From the NCBI RefSeq assembly GCF_017916325.1, contig NC_090165.1:1148501-1212500 (forward strand): 64,000 bases of DNA, written 5' to 3'. Positions 51,487-63,042 of the stretch are shown piece after piece; the stretch's first letter is position 1, and the number at the start of each line of letters is the position of its first letter. The translations under genes and the position numbers were made by a program. The DNA comes from Leishmania martiniquensis. Its lineage: Eukaryota; Euglenozoa; Kinetoplastea; Trypanosomatida; Trypanosomatidae. Under the pieces are notes generated by a model. It was given only the letters and a program-made list of their open reading frames with translations. It was not told the DNA's origin and ran no database searches.

Positions 51487-52666
51487 GTGTGGTGACTTGA
51501 GTAAATCCGAGGTAAATGCTCAGTTCGCTGTCTCTGAGGGTTCAAGGGTGTAGTGACCCCGCGAATGTGTGGGCTTCTGTGTGTGCCGAGGTGGTTTTGC
51601 TGTGACGATACGGAGCGAGTGTGCTGCATGTGGGTCAAGTCCGTCGAAACGGAGGTATCTGTGCCCTCAATCTATAGATGCATATGTCCGAAGGGAGGCC
51701 CTTGCGCTTTTTTGTCCGTTGGCTTCACTTGTGTGTGCGTAAACTCCCTCTGTGCTACTCGCGACGATTCTGCGTTTTGTTGCGGGCGATCCGCACGTGT
51801 TGCGTTGCACGCTTTGAGCCATTTTCTGTTAGCCGGCGGTCAACGCTTGCGCTTCTATCCATTGTGGGGGAAGTGTGCGCGTTAGGGGCGTCTTGATGTG
51901 GTGCATGAAGGAAAAGCTCAAGGGGTTCAGCTAAGATGGAGACGATTGTGTTGGCGGGCGCGTTTCTGGTCTCAACTTGTCCGTCCCTTCTTGGGTGTGG
52001 GGGCGTGGGCATAGTGCTGATGCTCACCTTCGTGGTATCAGTGTGTGGGTGTTAGCTGGGCGCGAGCATTCACAGAGGGCGGAGACGGATGCGCGAATTC
52101 ATCCTTTTGCGGTGGCCGAGCCGCCTGTAGCGGTGGTCTTCCCCTCTCCCCACGCAGATACGCGGCCGCTGACGTGTAGAAACCAAAGGCTAAGAAAGGG
52201 GACCAGGCGCGCCTCACTAGCGGCTGTGCGAGGCCTCTCTCGCCTTGAGCCCCCTCACCGCTGCATCGGCCATCACCGTATCATCTATCTCCTTCATCCC
52301 TCTTTTTTTCCTGCCCATATGTGCCTCTGTCGGTATGCGTGCTCTACGCTTATATATATATTGGCACCTAACCACACGAAGAGCAACACGTGTGTGTGTG
52401 AGTGTGAGTGTTTTTTTTCGTGTGTGCGTGTGATCGCCCTCATCGGTGTCCACTCCCCTCATCCCTTCCTCCACCCCATTTTTGTTCTGGCACGCGCTAC
52501 GTATTTGCTTCGCTCCACCTCATCCGTCGGGGTTAAGCCGCTCATACCCACAGCATCGTCTTTGCCATTTTCAATAGAGCAAAACAAACAAACAAAAAGA
52601 GATCCCCTCTCTTCCCTTTGTATCACTGCTTTGCTTCTCCGTTTCGCGCGTTTTAAGGCGGCGAAA
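51487..52666. other. Leader region upstream of MORN1
   Basis: The MORN1 frame is open from 51977, but the translation there is non-repetitive and low-complexity, so it is counted as 5' flanking sequence. GT-rich runs and T-runs occur at 52303-52311 and 52390-52420. A pyrimidine tract at 52604-52654 ends in an AG at 52656-52657, but that would leave an implausibly short 5' UTR of 9 bases, so an upstream acceptor may be used. Confidence 0.5.
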
Positions 52667-53743
52667 ATGATGTACACAGGCGAAATTGAAAATGGCCAGA
52701 TGCACGGCCGGGGCTGTCTCATCTACCCGAACAAGGAGAAGTACGAGGGCGACTGGGTGTACGGCAAGCGTCACGGCCACGGCACATACACGTACGCAGA
52801 CGGTAGCAAGTACGATGGCGAGTGGGTGGAGGACAAGGTGCATGGCAAGGGCACGTGCTACTACGCAAGCGGCAACCGTTACACTGGTGACTGGACGTTT
52901 GGACGCATCAACGGCCGTGGAACTCTCGAGTACGCGGACGGTGATCGCTACGACGGCGAGTGGAAGGATGGCCGCATGCATGGCAAGGGTCTCTACTACT
53001 ATTCCAACGGTGACCGCTACGATGGCGAATGGAAGGAGGATAAACGCCACGGCAAGGGCACGGTGACGTACGCGGGCCCTGACGGTAGTGTGTCGGAGAA
53101 GTTCGACGGCGACTGGGTGGAGGGGCGCATGCAGGGCTGGGGCAAGTACTACTACGCCGACGGCGGCGTTTACGAGGGCGAGTGGCAGGATGGAAAGATG
53201 CACGGCAAGGGCACGTACATATTCCCGAACGGCAATAAGTACGAGGGCGAGTGGTGCGACGACGTGAAACAGGGCTACGGTGTGCTAACTTATGTCAACG
53301 GCGAGCGCTACGAGGGCTATTGGCTGGACGACAAGGCGCACGGCAACGGCACTCTCACCTACCTGCAGGGTGACCGCTACACCGGCGAGTGGTACCAGGG
53401 CAAAAAGCACGGCCGAGGTACGCTGGCCTACAGCAACAAAGACACGTACGAGGGCGAGTGGCGCAACGACAGCGCGACTGGCCGAGGCGTGCTAGAGTAC
53501 GCGAATGGATGCCGCTACGAGGGCGATTGGTTGGACGATAGGCGCCACGGCGATGGCCAGCTGCTGCTGCCAGACGGCTCCAGCTACGAGGGTGGGTGGG
53601 TGTGTGGTAAGAAGGAGGGACGCGCCCGCATCATCCTCAAGTGTGGGGCCGTTTTCGTGGGCAACTGGAAAGACAACCAAATCGTGGGCGAGGGCGAATT
53701 CCGCCTCTCCGAAAACTGCGACCTCAGCAATCCCGATTATTAG
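52667..53743 (+). CDS. MORN1: MORN1, 15-repeat MORN protein of the flagellar pocket hook complex
   Basis: The 358-residue protein is made almost wholly of MORN repeats. Fifteen Y-x-G-x-W-type units (YEGDW, YDGEW, YTGEW and so on) recur about every 23 residues, each followed by a HGxGT-like turn, with the last two degenerate (FVGNW). This length and repeat number match trypanosome MORN1, a component of the hook complex at the neck of the flagellar pocket that is needed for entry of large cargo. The ATG at 52667 gives a start directly in the first repeat ([20 protein letters not shown]). An alternative start at 52670 differs by one residue. Confidence 0.88.
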   Translation: MMYTGEIENGQMHGRGCLIYPNKEKYEGDWVYGKRHGHGTYTYADGSKYDGEWVEDKVHGKGTCYYASGNRYTGDWTFGRINGRGTLEYADGDRYDGEWKDGRMHGKGLYYYSNGDRYDGEWKEDKRHGKGTVTYAGPDGSVSEKFDGDWVEGRMQGWGKYYYADGGVYEGEWQDGKMHGKGTYIFPNGNKYEGEWCDDVKQGYGVLTYVNGERYEGYWLDDKAHGNGTLTYLQGDRYTGEWYQGKKHGRGTLAYSNKDTYEGEWRNDSATGRGVLEYANGCRYEGDWLDDRRHGDGQLLLPDGSSYEGGWVCGKKEGRARIILKCGAVFVGNWKDNQIVGEGEFRLSENCDLSNPDY

Positions 53744-54943
53744 AGCTGACCCCTGTGAGTCACGTTTTTTTCTTTTCCGTTCGTTCTCTTGGACCCGCCC
53801 TCCATTCTCACGTCGTATGGCGGATCTTCCATCGCCTCCTGTGCGTTACTTTTTCTTTTTTCCTACTTTGGTTCTCTCGTTGTAGATGATCTACTAGGCG
53901 CGCGCCTTCACGGCTGCCGCCGCCGCCCCGCTCGTCACTCCTTGCGTTTCTAGCGGCGTGTGGTCGTGCCGGGAAGGTTTGTGACGTGGCGCGGAATGGC
54001 ACTCGTTCTTTATGTTACCGTTGTTGCGCAGCGTTTGATGATCGCGTTTGGGTTTGTCTGTCTGCGCTGGCGTGTGTATGCGTGGTATGCGCGGCGCGAT
54101 TAAGGTTTCCTTTTTAGTGTGGGGGCTTGCTGCTGTTTCGCTCTCTACAGAAGCACGGGTGTGCTTGCTCCTAGATCTCTTCTTCCCGCTATGGGCCATG
54201 TGGCGGCTTCAGGAGAGGGATTGTCCGCATGCGCGTGTGCGCATCCGTGCTCACGTGTCTGCTGTCACAGATCCAGGGGTACGAAGAGGAGCGCCGAGGG
54301 CAGAACTTTGACTTGAGAGAGCCAGGGCCGCGCCACTTCCCCCCCTTCCCCCCGTATCTCTCCATCCGCTCCTTTGTGCACCGCTTCTTAAGCCGCCCCC
54401 CTCCAGGTGCGAAGCGCCGCTGTGTTGGCGCGCGTGCGTTTGCCGCGTCTTCGCTCTTCGTGTGTGTCTTCGTCGCTTGGCGTGTTGCCGTGGCTCGCTC
54501 TCATGCACACATGCCAGTCTTTCTCTCTCCCCTCTGTGCTGATCTCCTCTCCTCTCCTCTTATCATAGACTGCGAACGTTGCATTTTTTTTCGTCTAGTT
54601 CTACACGTGCGTATGTACGCTATTTGTTGGGTGTGGGAGGGACGTATGCGTGGGGATTTTCCAGCGTTAGTGCGAGCCACCGCCGGCAGAGTCCCCTTCC
54701 GTCTCTCGTCGATATACGTTACAGCCATATCTCTTTCTGTGTTCGCTTTCATCCCCCCTCTCCCCCTCCTCTCTCTCTCTTGCTCGACCTTCTGCGTTGG
54801 CGGTTTTAGTTTCTGTAAGGTAGAGTGACCACGAGGAGCGCGTGTCTCCCATTGCGCGCCGTGCCTGGGACGACTTGGACAAAGCTGCTGCACGCGCACG
54901 CGCTGAGGGACATGCGCATGCGTGAACACGCAGACTCATACAG

Positions 54944-55001
54944 GCACACGCACACACACACACATACGCACACAAACACAGGGACACACACGCACTCACA
55001 C
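54944..55001. repeat. CA-rich microsatellite
   Basis: An imperfect array of CA and ACAC units interrupted by single bases (G, T and A) lies in the gap downstream of MORN1. Confidence 0.8.
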
Positions 55002-55583
55002 GCGGTGGTGCAACAATGTGGCGAGAAGAGGTGAATATCGGCATCTGCGGCAGCACTCCTCGCCTCCATCTTCCCTTCGCTTTACCCCTCCCGTTGCTTT
55101 CTGTCCGTTTCTCTGTGTCTGTATGTGTGTACGTTTTCCCCCTCTTCCCTTCTCTCCCCTCTTTTTTGAGCGCTCGCTGTCCTTTCTGCGTGAAAGGGAT
55201 AAGGGCAGCGCTTACAATTCAGACACAAAGCTGCACGCCCACGAGGGAAGAAAGGGCTCGGCGGTCGTTGGGCGAAGAGGAGAGCGCAAAGAAAAGGAAA
55301 AAAAGACGAAGCATACCCAATGATCAATGAAGGTGTAACGCGCACGACGCAAGTGAGAGAGCGTGGGGAGGGGGAGGGAGAAGTGCGGTGGCTCGGTCTT
55401 TCTCTGGAAAGCGATTTTGAGGGGTGGGTGAGCGTGAGAAGGCAGGCAGGCAGGCAAAAGAGGCAGGCGGAGGAAAGCCGATGGTGAGGGAAGGATGTCT
55501 GGGCAGGGGGCACTCGCATCACTGATAGCCACCGCTCCATCTTTTTACATCTTCCATCGTTGGCTGCTTCGCTCTCCCTCTAA

Positions 55584-55913
55584 CGGGCGCCCTCTGATCA
55601 CTGCATAGAACTCGGTGCGGGGCATGGCGCTGCCTACATGGCAGGTTTCCCCGATGCTCGTACGGCACCTAATTTCGTCTGCTCTACCTTCACGAATGTG
55701 TGCACGGCGAAGTCTCCCTCCTTGTTCAACGAAAAAAAAGAGATGCTCTTCTGGGCAAAGGCCTGGCGTGTGCACATGGAATCACTTCAAGCATCGCTTC
55801 ATCCCTCTCGAACTCACCCCCTGCTTCCCTTCTCTCCCCCTTTGAAGGCCGCTGCACTTCTGGTCTTCCTTTTTGTGCGTCCTGGTCTACACACACGCCC
55901 CATACCCCTTTAA
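55584..55913 (+). pseudogene. Unassigned protein-like fragment
   Basis: A frame beginning after a stop at 55581-55583 contains the varied segment HCIELGAGHGAAYMAGFPDA and, after a few residues, NVCTAKSPSLFNEKKEMLFW, ending in a less convincing tail. The amino acid mix is unlike the nonsense translations around it. It is short, interrupted by a stop upstream and followed by a different frame, so it could be the relic of a lost gene. No family is recognised and chance is possible. Confidence 0.2.
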
Positions 55914-58900
55914 CAACGGCAAGTTGCGGCACAGATATCGGACCTCTTTGAGTGAAGTCAACACAGCAATAGCGAGCTCGACTAGATGAGCTAGCTCCTC
56001 TATCATGGCTGGCCGGTACTCATGATCTGCTTCCTCTTCTACCGCCCCCGGCGGCTGCGCCACTCTTGAGGCTTTCCTCTTCGCGTGCGCGAGGGGTAGA
56101 GGGAAGTACGGCAGGGATACAGTGTTGAGTCATGATGTTCACCTACCCCCCTCCCCACTTATCTTCTCCCCTTCCCGAATCGCGTTGGTTCGTTGCCCCC
56201 TCTCGTACTATACACTTCCTCCTCTTGAATTTTTATTATTCTAGTCTCTACGAGGGAGGAAAGGATTGCGCATGTCGCGTGACTGCAATGCGACATAAGA
56301 GCGTCTCAGTGAAGAAGAGGAACGTGATGTAGGTGGCTGGTGCTCCTGCTAGTCGCATGCGCTTGAGCAGCCCTCCTCCACATTTGGGGAGCAAATCTCG
56401 CCGCGGCTTCGCTGCGCTCGCGGGTCTCATTTCTCCTGTAAGCAGACTTCTGGCCAGGACTAGACCTCGTCCCCCTCACGGCGCGTGGGGACACACCGCC
56501 GGGGACGCTGGTCGACAGAGCACACCACTATCGTTTTATGGGAGAAAGCACACACAGACATTAGGCCGCTCGCGGGACGGGCAAGGGGTACATACGGGCT
56601 CCGCCCGCGAGTGCGCTTATACTTAGTGGTGGGCCCCTCGCTGCGCAGTCCGTGTAGGCAGTGCCACCCGAACAGCACTCACGGGGCTGGTGAGGTGTCG
56701 GCGCGTCTGCTCCCTAACAGGGTGGGGGGAACTAGGGAGCCGCATGGCAACACGTTGACTGGGCGCAGCCTCATCCACTTATGAAGGAAAAGAAGACATG
56801 AACCGAGAAGAGAGAAACTCCACGCTCGCAGGTCGCAGCAACGGTGTACAACAGGCTGCAGTTACGAGTTCAACGAGAAAAACAAAACATCACACTCTCC
56901 TACAGCGCAGCCAATCGTTACAGGACAGACAGCAGCTTCGACAGGCGCCCTCGCTGCCGCTACCGGAGGCCTGCCCACAAACCTCCTGGGCGGGCGGGCG
57001 GGCGCTTGCTCCCCCGAGACTATTGTGTGAAAGGCGATGGTGGCGTGGAGGGCGAGAGGGCTTCGCTGCTTCACCAGGTATCCACCGTTTGCGTGCAGAG
57101 CACTCATGTGTGTGTGCAGGAGAGACGGTGGGAAAACGCAGAGGGAGAGGTAGAGTCATCATCCCGCACACAAAGTGGCGCCCACGCGCGTCAGGGTGCA
57201 GTGCAGCTTGGTCCGCGAGTCGGGCTTTACCAGCCTCCACCCCATCCGGTCAAGGAAAAACGCATCTTGCTCTGGTTATCCGGTTGGTTATCGCCCACTA
57301 AATGGTGTGAGACGTTTTAACCCTTCAAGGTCGAGCTTTGGACTGAGAAAGGGGCAGGGCGCTGACTACGAGGAGGCGGGGAATCGAGCGTACCCGTGCG
57401 CGTTCAGATTCGGCACACGTGCGCACGCGCCAAATGCGTGCGGCTCTGTATGTCCGGATTCGACCACATTTCTCACTTCAAATCAGCGAGGATCCTGTCA
57501 CCATGCAGACCCACTGTCAGGCCACAAGACGCGGGGGGAGTGACCTTAAAGATATTCGTGAGGCTCTTTTTCATTCGGCGACCGCATAGACTGCCTTCCT
57601 CGCGGTTTGCCGCTTTTCCTTCTCGGCTGAAGGTCAAGCTGGGGATGTAGCGAGACCAGGGCGGCACGTGTACCAGCTCGCTGTTACCCTCGCCCTGCCG
57701 ATTCGCGACCAGTTGTCTGCACGGAGTACCAAAAAGCGAAGAAATGATTGCAAAAAAGAAAAAGAGATCTCCTTACCGCTTTTCTTTGGCTTGCGTGGAT
57801 ACATGAGTTTCCAACAGCAAGCTCGTCGATGCAGCGGGGAGAAAAAGGAAATGCCCACACGTATTTTTTCTTCACGGCATCCACCCACGCATGCCACCAC
57901 CTTTTTTTACCATTGTCAATGAAAGGCGCCCAAGCGAAGGGCAGAGCGCATGCTGCTCATGACGCACCCCGAAACAGCGATTTTGGGGCCATGATGGGGG
58001 CCGCCTCCGTCATGACATCTTTTTCCGGTTCGTTTTTTTTTGTGGTGGTGGTGGGGTTGCAGCTCTACGCTCTCGCTCTGTCACGCCTCTTTTGCTTCTC
58101 TTCTCTTGAGTAGATCTATACATTTTTCGACATCTCTGCTTTGAACCTGCGTATCTCACCCCGCTTTGAGCCCTTCGTGAAGGGCGGGAGGCGGGAAAAA
58201 AGTGACGTTAGTCTTTGAGTTTAGGAGCGAGGGGAGGCGAAGGGTGGCGTGCGCTCATTTCTTTCACTCATCCGCCTCTCTTTTGTGCGGAGCAACGGAC
58301 GAAAAAAGGTTCACTCCAGGCGCGTGGGCGACTTCGAGCAGATCTCGATATGTGTGGCGGAATCGGCTAGTCACCAAACACGCTATCACTTCATACTTTT
58401 ACATGTTTTTTTTTGCTCGTAAATGATGCAAAAGAAAGCTACGAGGCATTCACATCATGTGCGTGTGAGCAGGATTGGTGGAGTAGAAGTCGGTGCGAAT
58501 TTCTCACGATCAACCGCAGTTTTTGCATCGGCTGACGCAGCTGTGTTCAATTTTTTTTTGAGTGGCGTAGAGGTGTGGCTTCCTCATTGTACAATGCTCT
58601 CTCTTTCCATTGCCCCTTTTCCTGTCCGCCTCACACTCCTCCCCCTTTCTCTCTCGCCCTCGACTTGTCAGGAGGAGGCTGGGCGAGACGCTATGGAAGG
58701 GAGGTGCACAGGCCGAAAACGAGTGAGGTTGTTTGGACTGCGCCATAGCTGCCAAGTATTGTGCTTTCAGCTCCGGAGAAGTGGGGAGGGGACAGACGTA
58801 GCCTCTTGCCCCCCTTCTGCATCAGAGGGTCGTCCTCTCCTCCTTTTCGAAGTCGCGATTCGGAGCGCTCGCACTTTATCATGAGCGATCGCATTCGGAT

Positions 58901-59506
58901 AACCAACGGTGCAGTCGCTGTTGCTATTTGCATGCCGTACGACCCACGCCTTGTTTTTCTTTCTCCACTCGCTGGTCACTGTGCCGCAGAAGATCCAGCG
59001 CATCACTGAAAGCCACAACGACTGGGACGCTTAAAGAGGGGGGAGAGAGAGCATGCGCTCTCCCTTTCATTGTATCTGCCGACTCTTCTATGTGTACGTT
59101 ACCCTATTCTTCGCGGTCCTCTCCGACATTTTTTTGGCTTTGTGATGTCGCTGCTCCTGCTGGTGCTTGACTGTGCCGTGCACATGTACACCTGTCCACA
59201 TGCAACTCGGTGCTCGGATGAATCACGCGCCGAAACTTCCTTGCCTTCGCGCACCCAGCACAGACACTTACGCTCTACTGTCTATAGAAGGCGCGAGCTA
59301 CGAAAGAAAAGGAGAGCAGACACAAAAAAACGGAGCCACACCTCTTATCGCACTTCTATTCGCTCTCACGCGAGCGCCTTCTCACCCCCTATAGGGTGGG
59401 TGTGTGCAGGACTTTGCGGCCACTGTCCTCGGTGGAGAGGGGACATTGCGTGACAGCGCCGTGACCAAAGGACAGGGCGTTCGAATCTCTCGCTCATTTT
59501 TGCCAT

Positions 59507-59508
59507 AG
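59507..59508 (+). promoter_or_regulatory. Candidate trans-splice acceptor of the BAR-like gene
   Basis: An AG at 59507-59508 follows a T-rich stretch at 59487-59501, 27 bases before the ATG at 59536. The pyrimidine tract is modest, so other acceptors are possible. Confidence 0.35.
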
Positions 59509-59535
59509 CACACGCACGCCTCACGCCATATCGCG

Positions 59536-60669
59536 ATGGAGACGCTGAAGGGAATCGCTCGCCGGACAACGCAGAGCCTGCGTGAGATGGTGTCTCGGGC
59601 GGAGGTGACGCCCGAGGAGATGCGCCTCACGGAGGTCATGGCGAAGGTGCGCGTGATGGAGACGAAGGGCGAGGTAATTTGCGAAAAGGTCATCCAAGCT
59701 GCTCGTCTCATGGGCGAGCTTGGCACCACGTTGCGGGAGATCGGGGAGGAGTACAAGGGTGTGCCAGATTTACCAAAGGAGAGCCGTGAGCTTGCGGACG
59801 ACGTCTTTGAGGTGGGTGTGAAGCTTTTAGAGACGTCGCAGGAGCACCAGAAAGGCCTGAAGGATAACGGGTTCGAGTTGCTGCGCAGCTTCTCCAAGCA
59901 GTGCGCGCAGCTACGCGAAGTGGAAGAGGCGCGGCGGCACCATCAGCTTGAGTACGACTTCTTCAAATCGAAGGTGGAGTATCTCCGCACATCACCGCAG
60001 AAGGACTTCACCCGCCTCCCACGCAATGAGCAGATCTTGGAGAACTGGCGCGTGGAGCTGTGGCGGGCTACCGAGCGTAGTAAGGCGATGTGCTCCCAGC
60101 TCTTTGTCGCTGGTCGCCAGGCAATTGACCGAAGCGTACTCACCACAATTCAGGTGCTCCACAGCTTTGTGGAGATCGCGTCCACGGGCTTCTCGCAAAC
60201 CTTTCAAGGGGTGCGCCTTCCCACTTATCCAAGCGCACCAATACTGCCGCCGGCGGCGCTGCCGCCGGCGCCGACGCCGACATCCGCGCCGGGCTACAGG
60301 CCATCACTGGTGCCCGGGTACGACGCATTGGCGCCATCGACGCCATACGCCTACAGCGGCCACACAACTAGTGGGGTAGTCGCTGGTGGCATCATAGCGG
60401 GGACTCCCGGTGCTCAAGACCCTGTGCCGGGAGCGGGTTACGCCTCGGCGCCGCCAGCTTGGTCGGCAAGCCCCTCCGGCTCAGTTGCGGCACCACAGCC
60501 GGCGCTACCTGTTCCCGGCCCAAGTGCTCCGTATGGAGGCGCATCTTCGTATGCCGCCACGCCGGGGGTCGTAGACAGCAGCACTGTTGGTTACCAACCG
60601 CCTCTTGTAGACATTCGCAATTCAGCAGACAACGGCTCCGCAGCGTATCAGCCGCCGGCAGTGCCGTGA
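59536..60669 (+). CDS. BAR-domain-like protein with Pro/Ala-rich tail
   Basis: Residues 1-225 of this 377-residue protein are a long helical bundle of the kind seen in BAR and F-BAR modules, which dimerise on curved membranes. Examples are SREMVSRAEVTPEEMRLTEV-like charged helices (shown in part) and SKAMCSQLFVAGRQAIDRSV. Residues 230-377 are Pro-, Ala-, Gly- and Tyr-rich (repeated PPA/PAP stretches), a likely disordered tail that binds partners. BAR assignment is by architecture only. In trypanosomatids such proteins are thought to act in endocytosis at the flagellar pocket. The start is an ATG with no better choice nearby. Confidence 0.68.
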   Translation: METLKGIARRTTQSLREMVSRAEVTPEEMRLTEVMAKVRVMETKGEVICEKVIQAARLMGELGTTLREIGEEYKGVPDLPKESRELADDVFEVGVKLLETSQEHQKGLKDNGFELLRSFSKQCAQLREVEEARRHHQLEYDFFKSKVEYLRTSPQKDFTRLPRNEQILENWRVELWRATERSKAMCSQLFVAGRQAIDRSVLTTIQVLHSFVEIASTGFSQTFQGVRLPTYPSAPILPPAALPPAPTPTSAPGYRPSLVPGYDALAPSTPYAYSGHTTSGVVAGGIIAGTPGAQDPVPGAGYASAPPAWSASPSGSVAAPQPALPVPGPSAPYGGASSYAATPGVVDSSTVGYQPPLVDIRNSADNGSAAYQPPAVP

Positions 60670-63042
60670 GCCGGCACGCACGCTGTGGCGGTGTGGTCGG
60701 CGGCTGTCGCAGTTTCTCCGAAGGTGTTGCTCTTCGTGTGGGTGGAGGTGGGGCTGTGTAGGTGGTGTAGTGAGAGGGAAACAGTGACGGAGGTGATGCG
60801 TCAGCACTGCACTGCTGCCCATCAACCTATTGACGCTCCTACGCTGCTCCGAGTTCTTTTTTTTACAGGATGCCGCATGCCTGTTTTTGGCGAAGGTAGG
60901 CGTCATTGTCGGTGGTCGTCTTGCTGCTTTTTTTCGTATTTCAGTAGTTCGTTTGTTGCCTCGTCCGCCTCCCCTCACATGTGTGTGGTGTGTCAGCGCG
61001 CGACCCCTTCCCACAGAGCTCTTTCTCGTTCTCTCTGAACCCAGCACGCCGCGATCCTGCCGTCGACTTCCTCTTTTTTCACCATCGCCCTCCCTCCCCC
61101 TCCCTCATGGGGGAGGTCTCTGTGACGCGCGTACAAGTGCATGTGAGGGGTATCGGATGCGGTATACATGTGTGGCTTCTTTGTACATACCCATCGAGCC
61201 TCGCAGCTGTCGCAACAGCCCACAGACATCGCTGCCCGCAGGGGGTGAGGGCAGGGCCTGCATGAAGGGGCGATTTCAGCAGAGGGCAAAGGCTGCGCTT
61301 TCGCTTCTCGGGGTGCTTTCTCTCTCTCTCGCCTATCCAGGGGATCGCTACGAGAGTAGCGATGCACCCATCACTGCCCCCTTTCGCTCACATACAGCGC
61401 TAGCGCGCGCGGGCAGTATATGCATTCCTTTCACATACATTCATACGAAGACGTGCTGCTCTTCTTATCCTACGCATCTCGAAATAAACTGACAAGAGCA
61501 CCCAGGGAGACTCAATCTGGAGTAGGCACGCATGTGGGTGAGGTCAATGCCCTCGTTGGAGAGGACGGCAGGGGCAGGGCGGGGGGGGACTGCACGGGGA
61601 AGGGGCAGCGACACGCCGGCTGGCTAATGGCCCTCCCCTTCCCTCTCCCCTCTTCCATTCCCTCCGCTCCATTTGTTTTCGCTCTCTTTTTCTCGTTTCG
61701 CTTCAGTATTTGCCAACGGTGTGCGAGGGGGGGGAACAAACCCAAGACGGAAGAGCTCCTCGCCCGCGCTGGAAGGGAAAGCGGGTGCACCTGCATGTGA
61801 TGCCACTAGCTGCTGCAACTCCCATCGTACACGTCGCTTTTCACTTCGCTGACGCCACCATGACCATCTGGGCCTGTTCGACGGCGCTGTCGAGGGTAGA
61901 GGCGCCACTGCCTAGGCTTCTGGACGTGCGGCCATGCGCCTGTGAGCGCAGGCACGCTCCCATCGCTATGCCTGTCCGCTGCGCCTGTGCACGTCGCACG
62001 CTCACCACCGTGACTCGCCAAATGCACGTCCCCTGTCCGTGCGCCTGCTGGTGTGCACGTTTGCCTTTCTCTGGTCGCACTCATTCGTTGCCTCACGCCC
62101 TCCATGCCTACTTACCCCCCTCCCCTCATCCACCACCACTGGCTTCCACCATACGTACCGTGCTGCGTGCGGGATCGTGCTTGCCGCGATATCGCACCAA
62201 AACGACAAGCGCCCGACCCACCCACACTTGAAGAGTACTGCGCCGCTGCGCGAGACAAGAGTAACAGCGATTGAACATCGTTAGAGCATTACTCTCCCCT
62301 CCCCCCTCGCACCCCTCCTCCTCCTCCCCTGTTTTCGACCTGCCTTTGCCCTTTTCTCATTCGGCTCGCACACCGTCTCTTCCCCCCCCGCCCCCTTTTT
62401 TGTTCCCCTCGTGTTCGCCCCCTCGGCAGTGTGTGTGTGTGCCCTGTGGGTGTGTGACACTTTTAGATCTCTCACTTTTTTGCTGTCATTTTGCTTTGGC
62501 TCCCTTCCGTTTTTTTTTCATTCACTCCACGCTCGTGTCAGGACGTTCGATCGCATCGCGCGCGTCTCTTTCAACGGCGTTTTCAGTCGACTCCTACTCT
62601 CTTCACCCTTTCTGCCTCACTCGTTAGAATCACGCCCTACCTGCCATTTATCGATTTCTCTCTTCTTCCCCCCCGCACAACCACTGATTTCGGCGCCTTC
62701 CTTTCGCTCAAGCTCCACAGACTACTCTCTCTCTCGGACACCTCACCGGCCAACAGGGCTGTTTCGCCGTGTTCTCTGTGTCTCTCGTTGCGTCGCGAGT
62801 GCCTTTCACTCGAGTGCCCTCTGCCCCTTCTCCCCCACACCGGAGCACAGTCTCACCCGCCACTCCACGAAGGGCCTGTGCGAGGCATCCGCATCGCCGT
62901 TGATTTGAATGTTTTGTGCTGTTCCTACTCGACTCCGTTTGTTGGCGTGCTCGAGGCCCCCGCACGTGCACCGCCGCCGGCGCCCTTCCCTGGATTACGA
63001 ACCCACTGAGCGAGTGTATCGTCTTGGGCCGGGGAAACAGCA
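60670..63042. other. Intergenic region between the BAR-like gene and the last gene
   Basis: Mostly pyrimidine-rich on the plus strand (for example 61040-61100 and 62290-62410), with several T-runs. Long frames here (60830-61492, 62411-62908) are low-complexity. No gene is supported. Confidence 0.55.

Larger units (their letters stand above)
53744..59535. other. 5.8 kb without an intact gene
   Basis: This is an unusually long gap within a unit. It has many homopolymers, CA microsatellites, T-runs and frames that translate to Ser/Pro/Leu-rich nonsense. Much of it is pyrimidine-rich on the plus strand, but 55190-55510 is purine-rich. One segment at 55584-55913 looks more protein-like and is annotated separately. 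It may include decayed genes, long UTRs or degenerate retroposons, but none could be assigned. Confidence 0.55.

Noticed and set aside
51977..52666. 230-codon extension upstream of MORN1
   Set aside because: In-frame but without repeats or domains. The 358-residue form matches the known size of MORN1.
56798..57320. Two overlapping plus-strand frames of 158-167 codons
   Set aside because: Both frames are equally open over the same DNA, with Arg/Ser/Gly-rich translations and no domain.
59478..59488. tRNA B-box-like GTTCGAATC just upstream of the BAR-like gene
   Set aside because: Four of five T-stem pairs form, but no A-box, D-arm or complementary 5' acceptor stem is found upstream.
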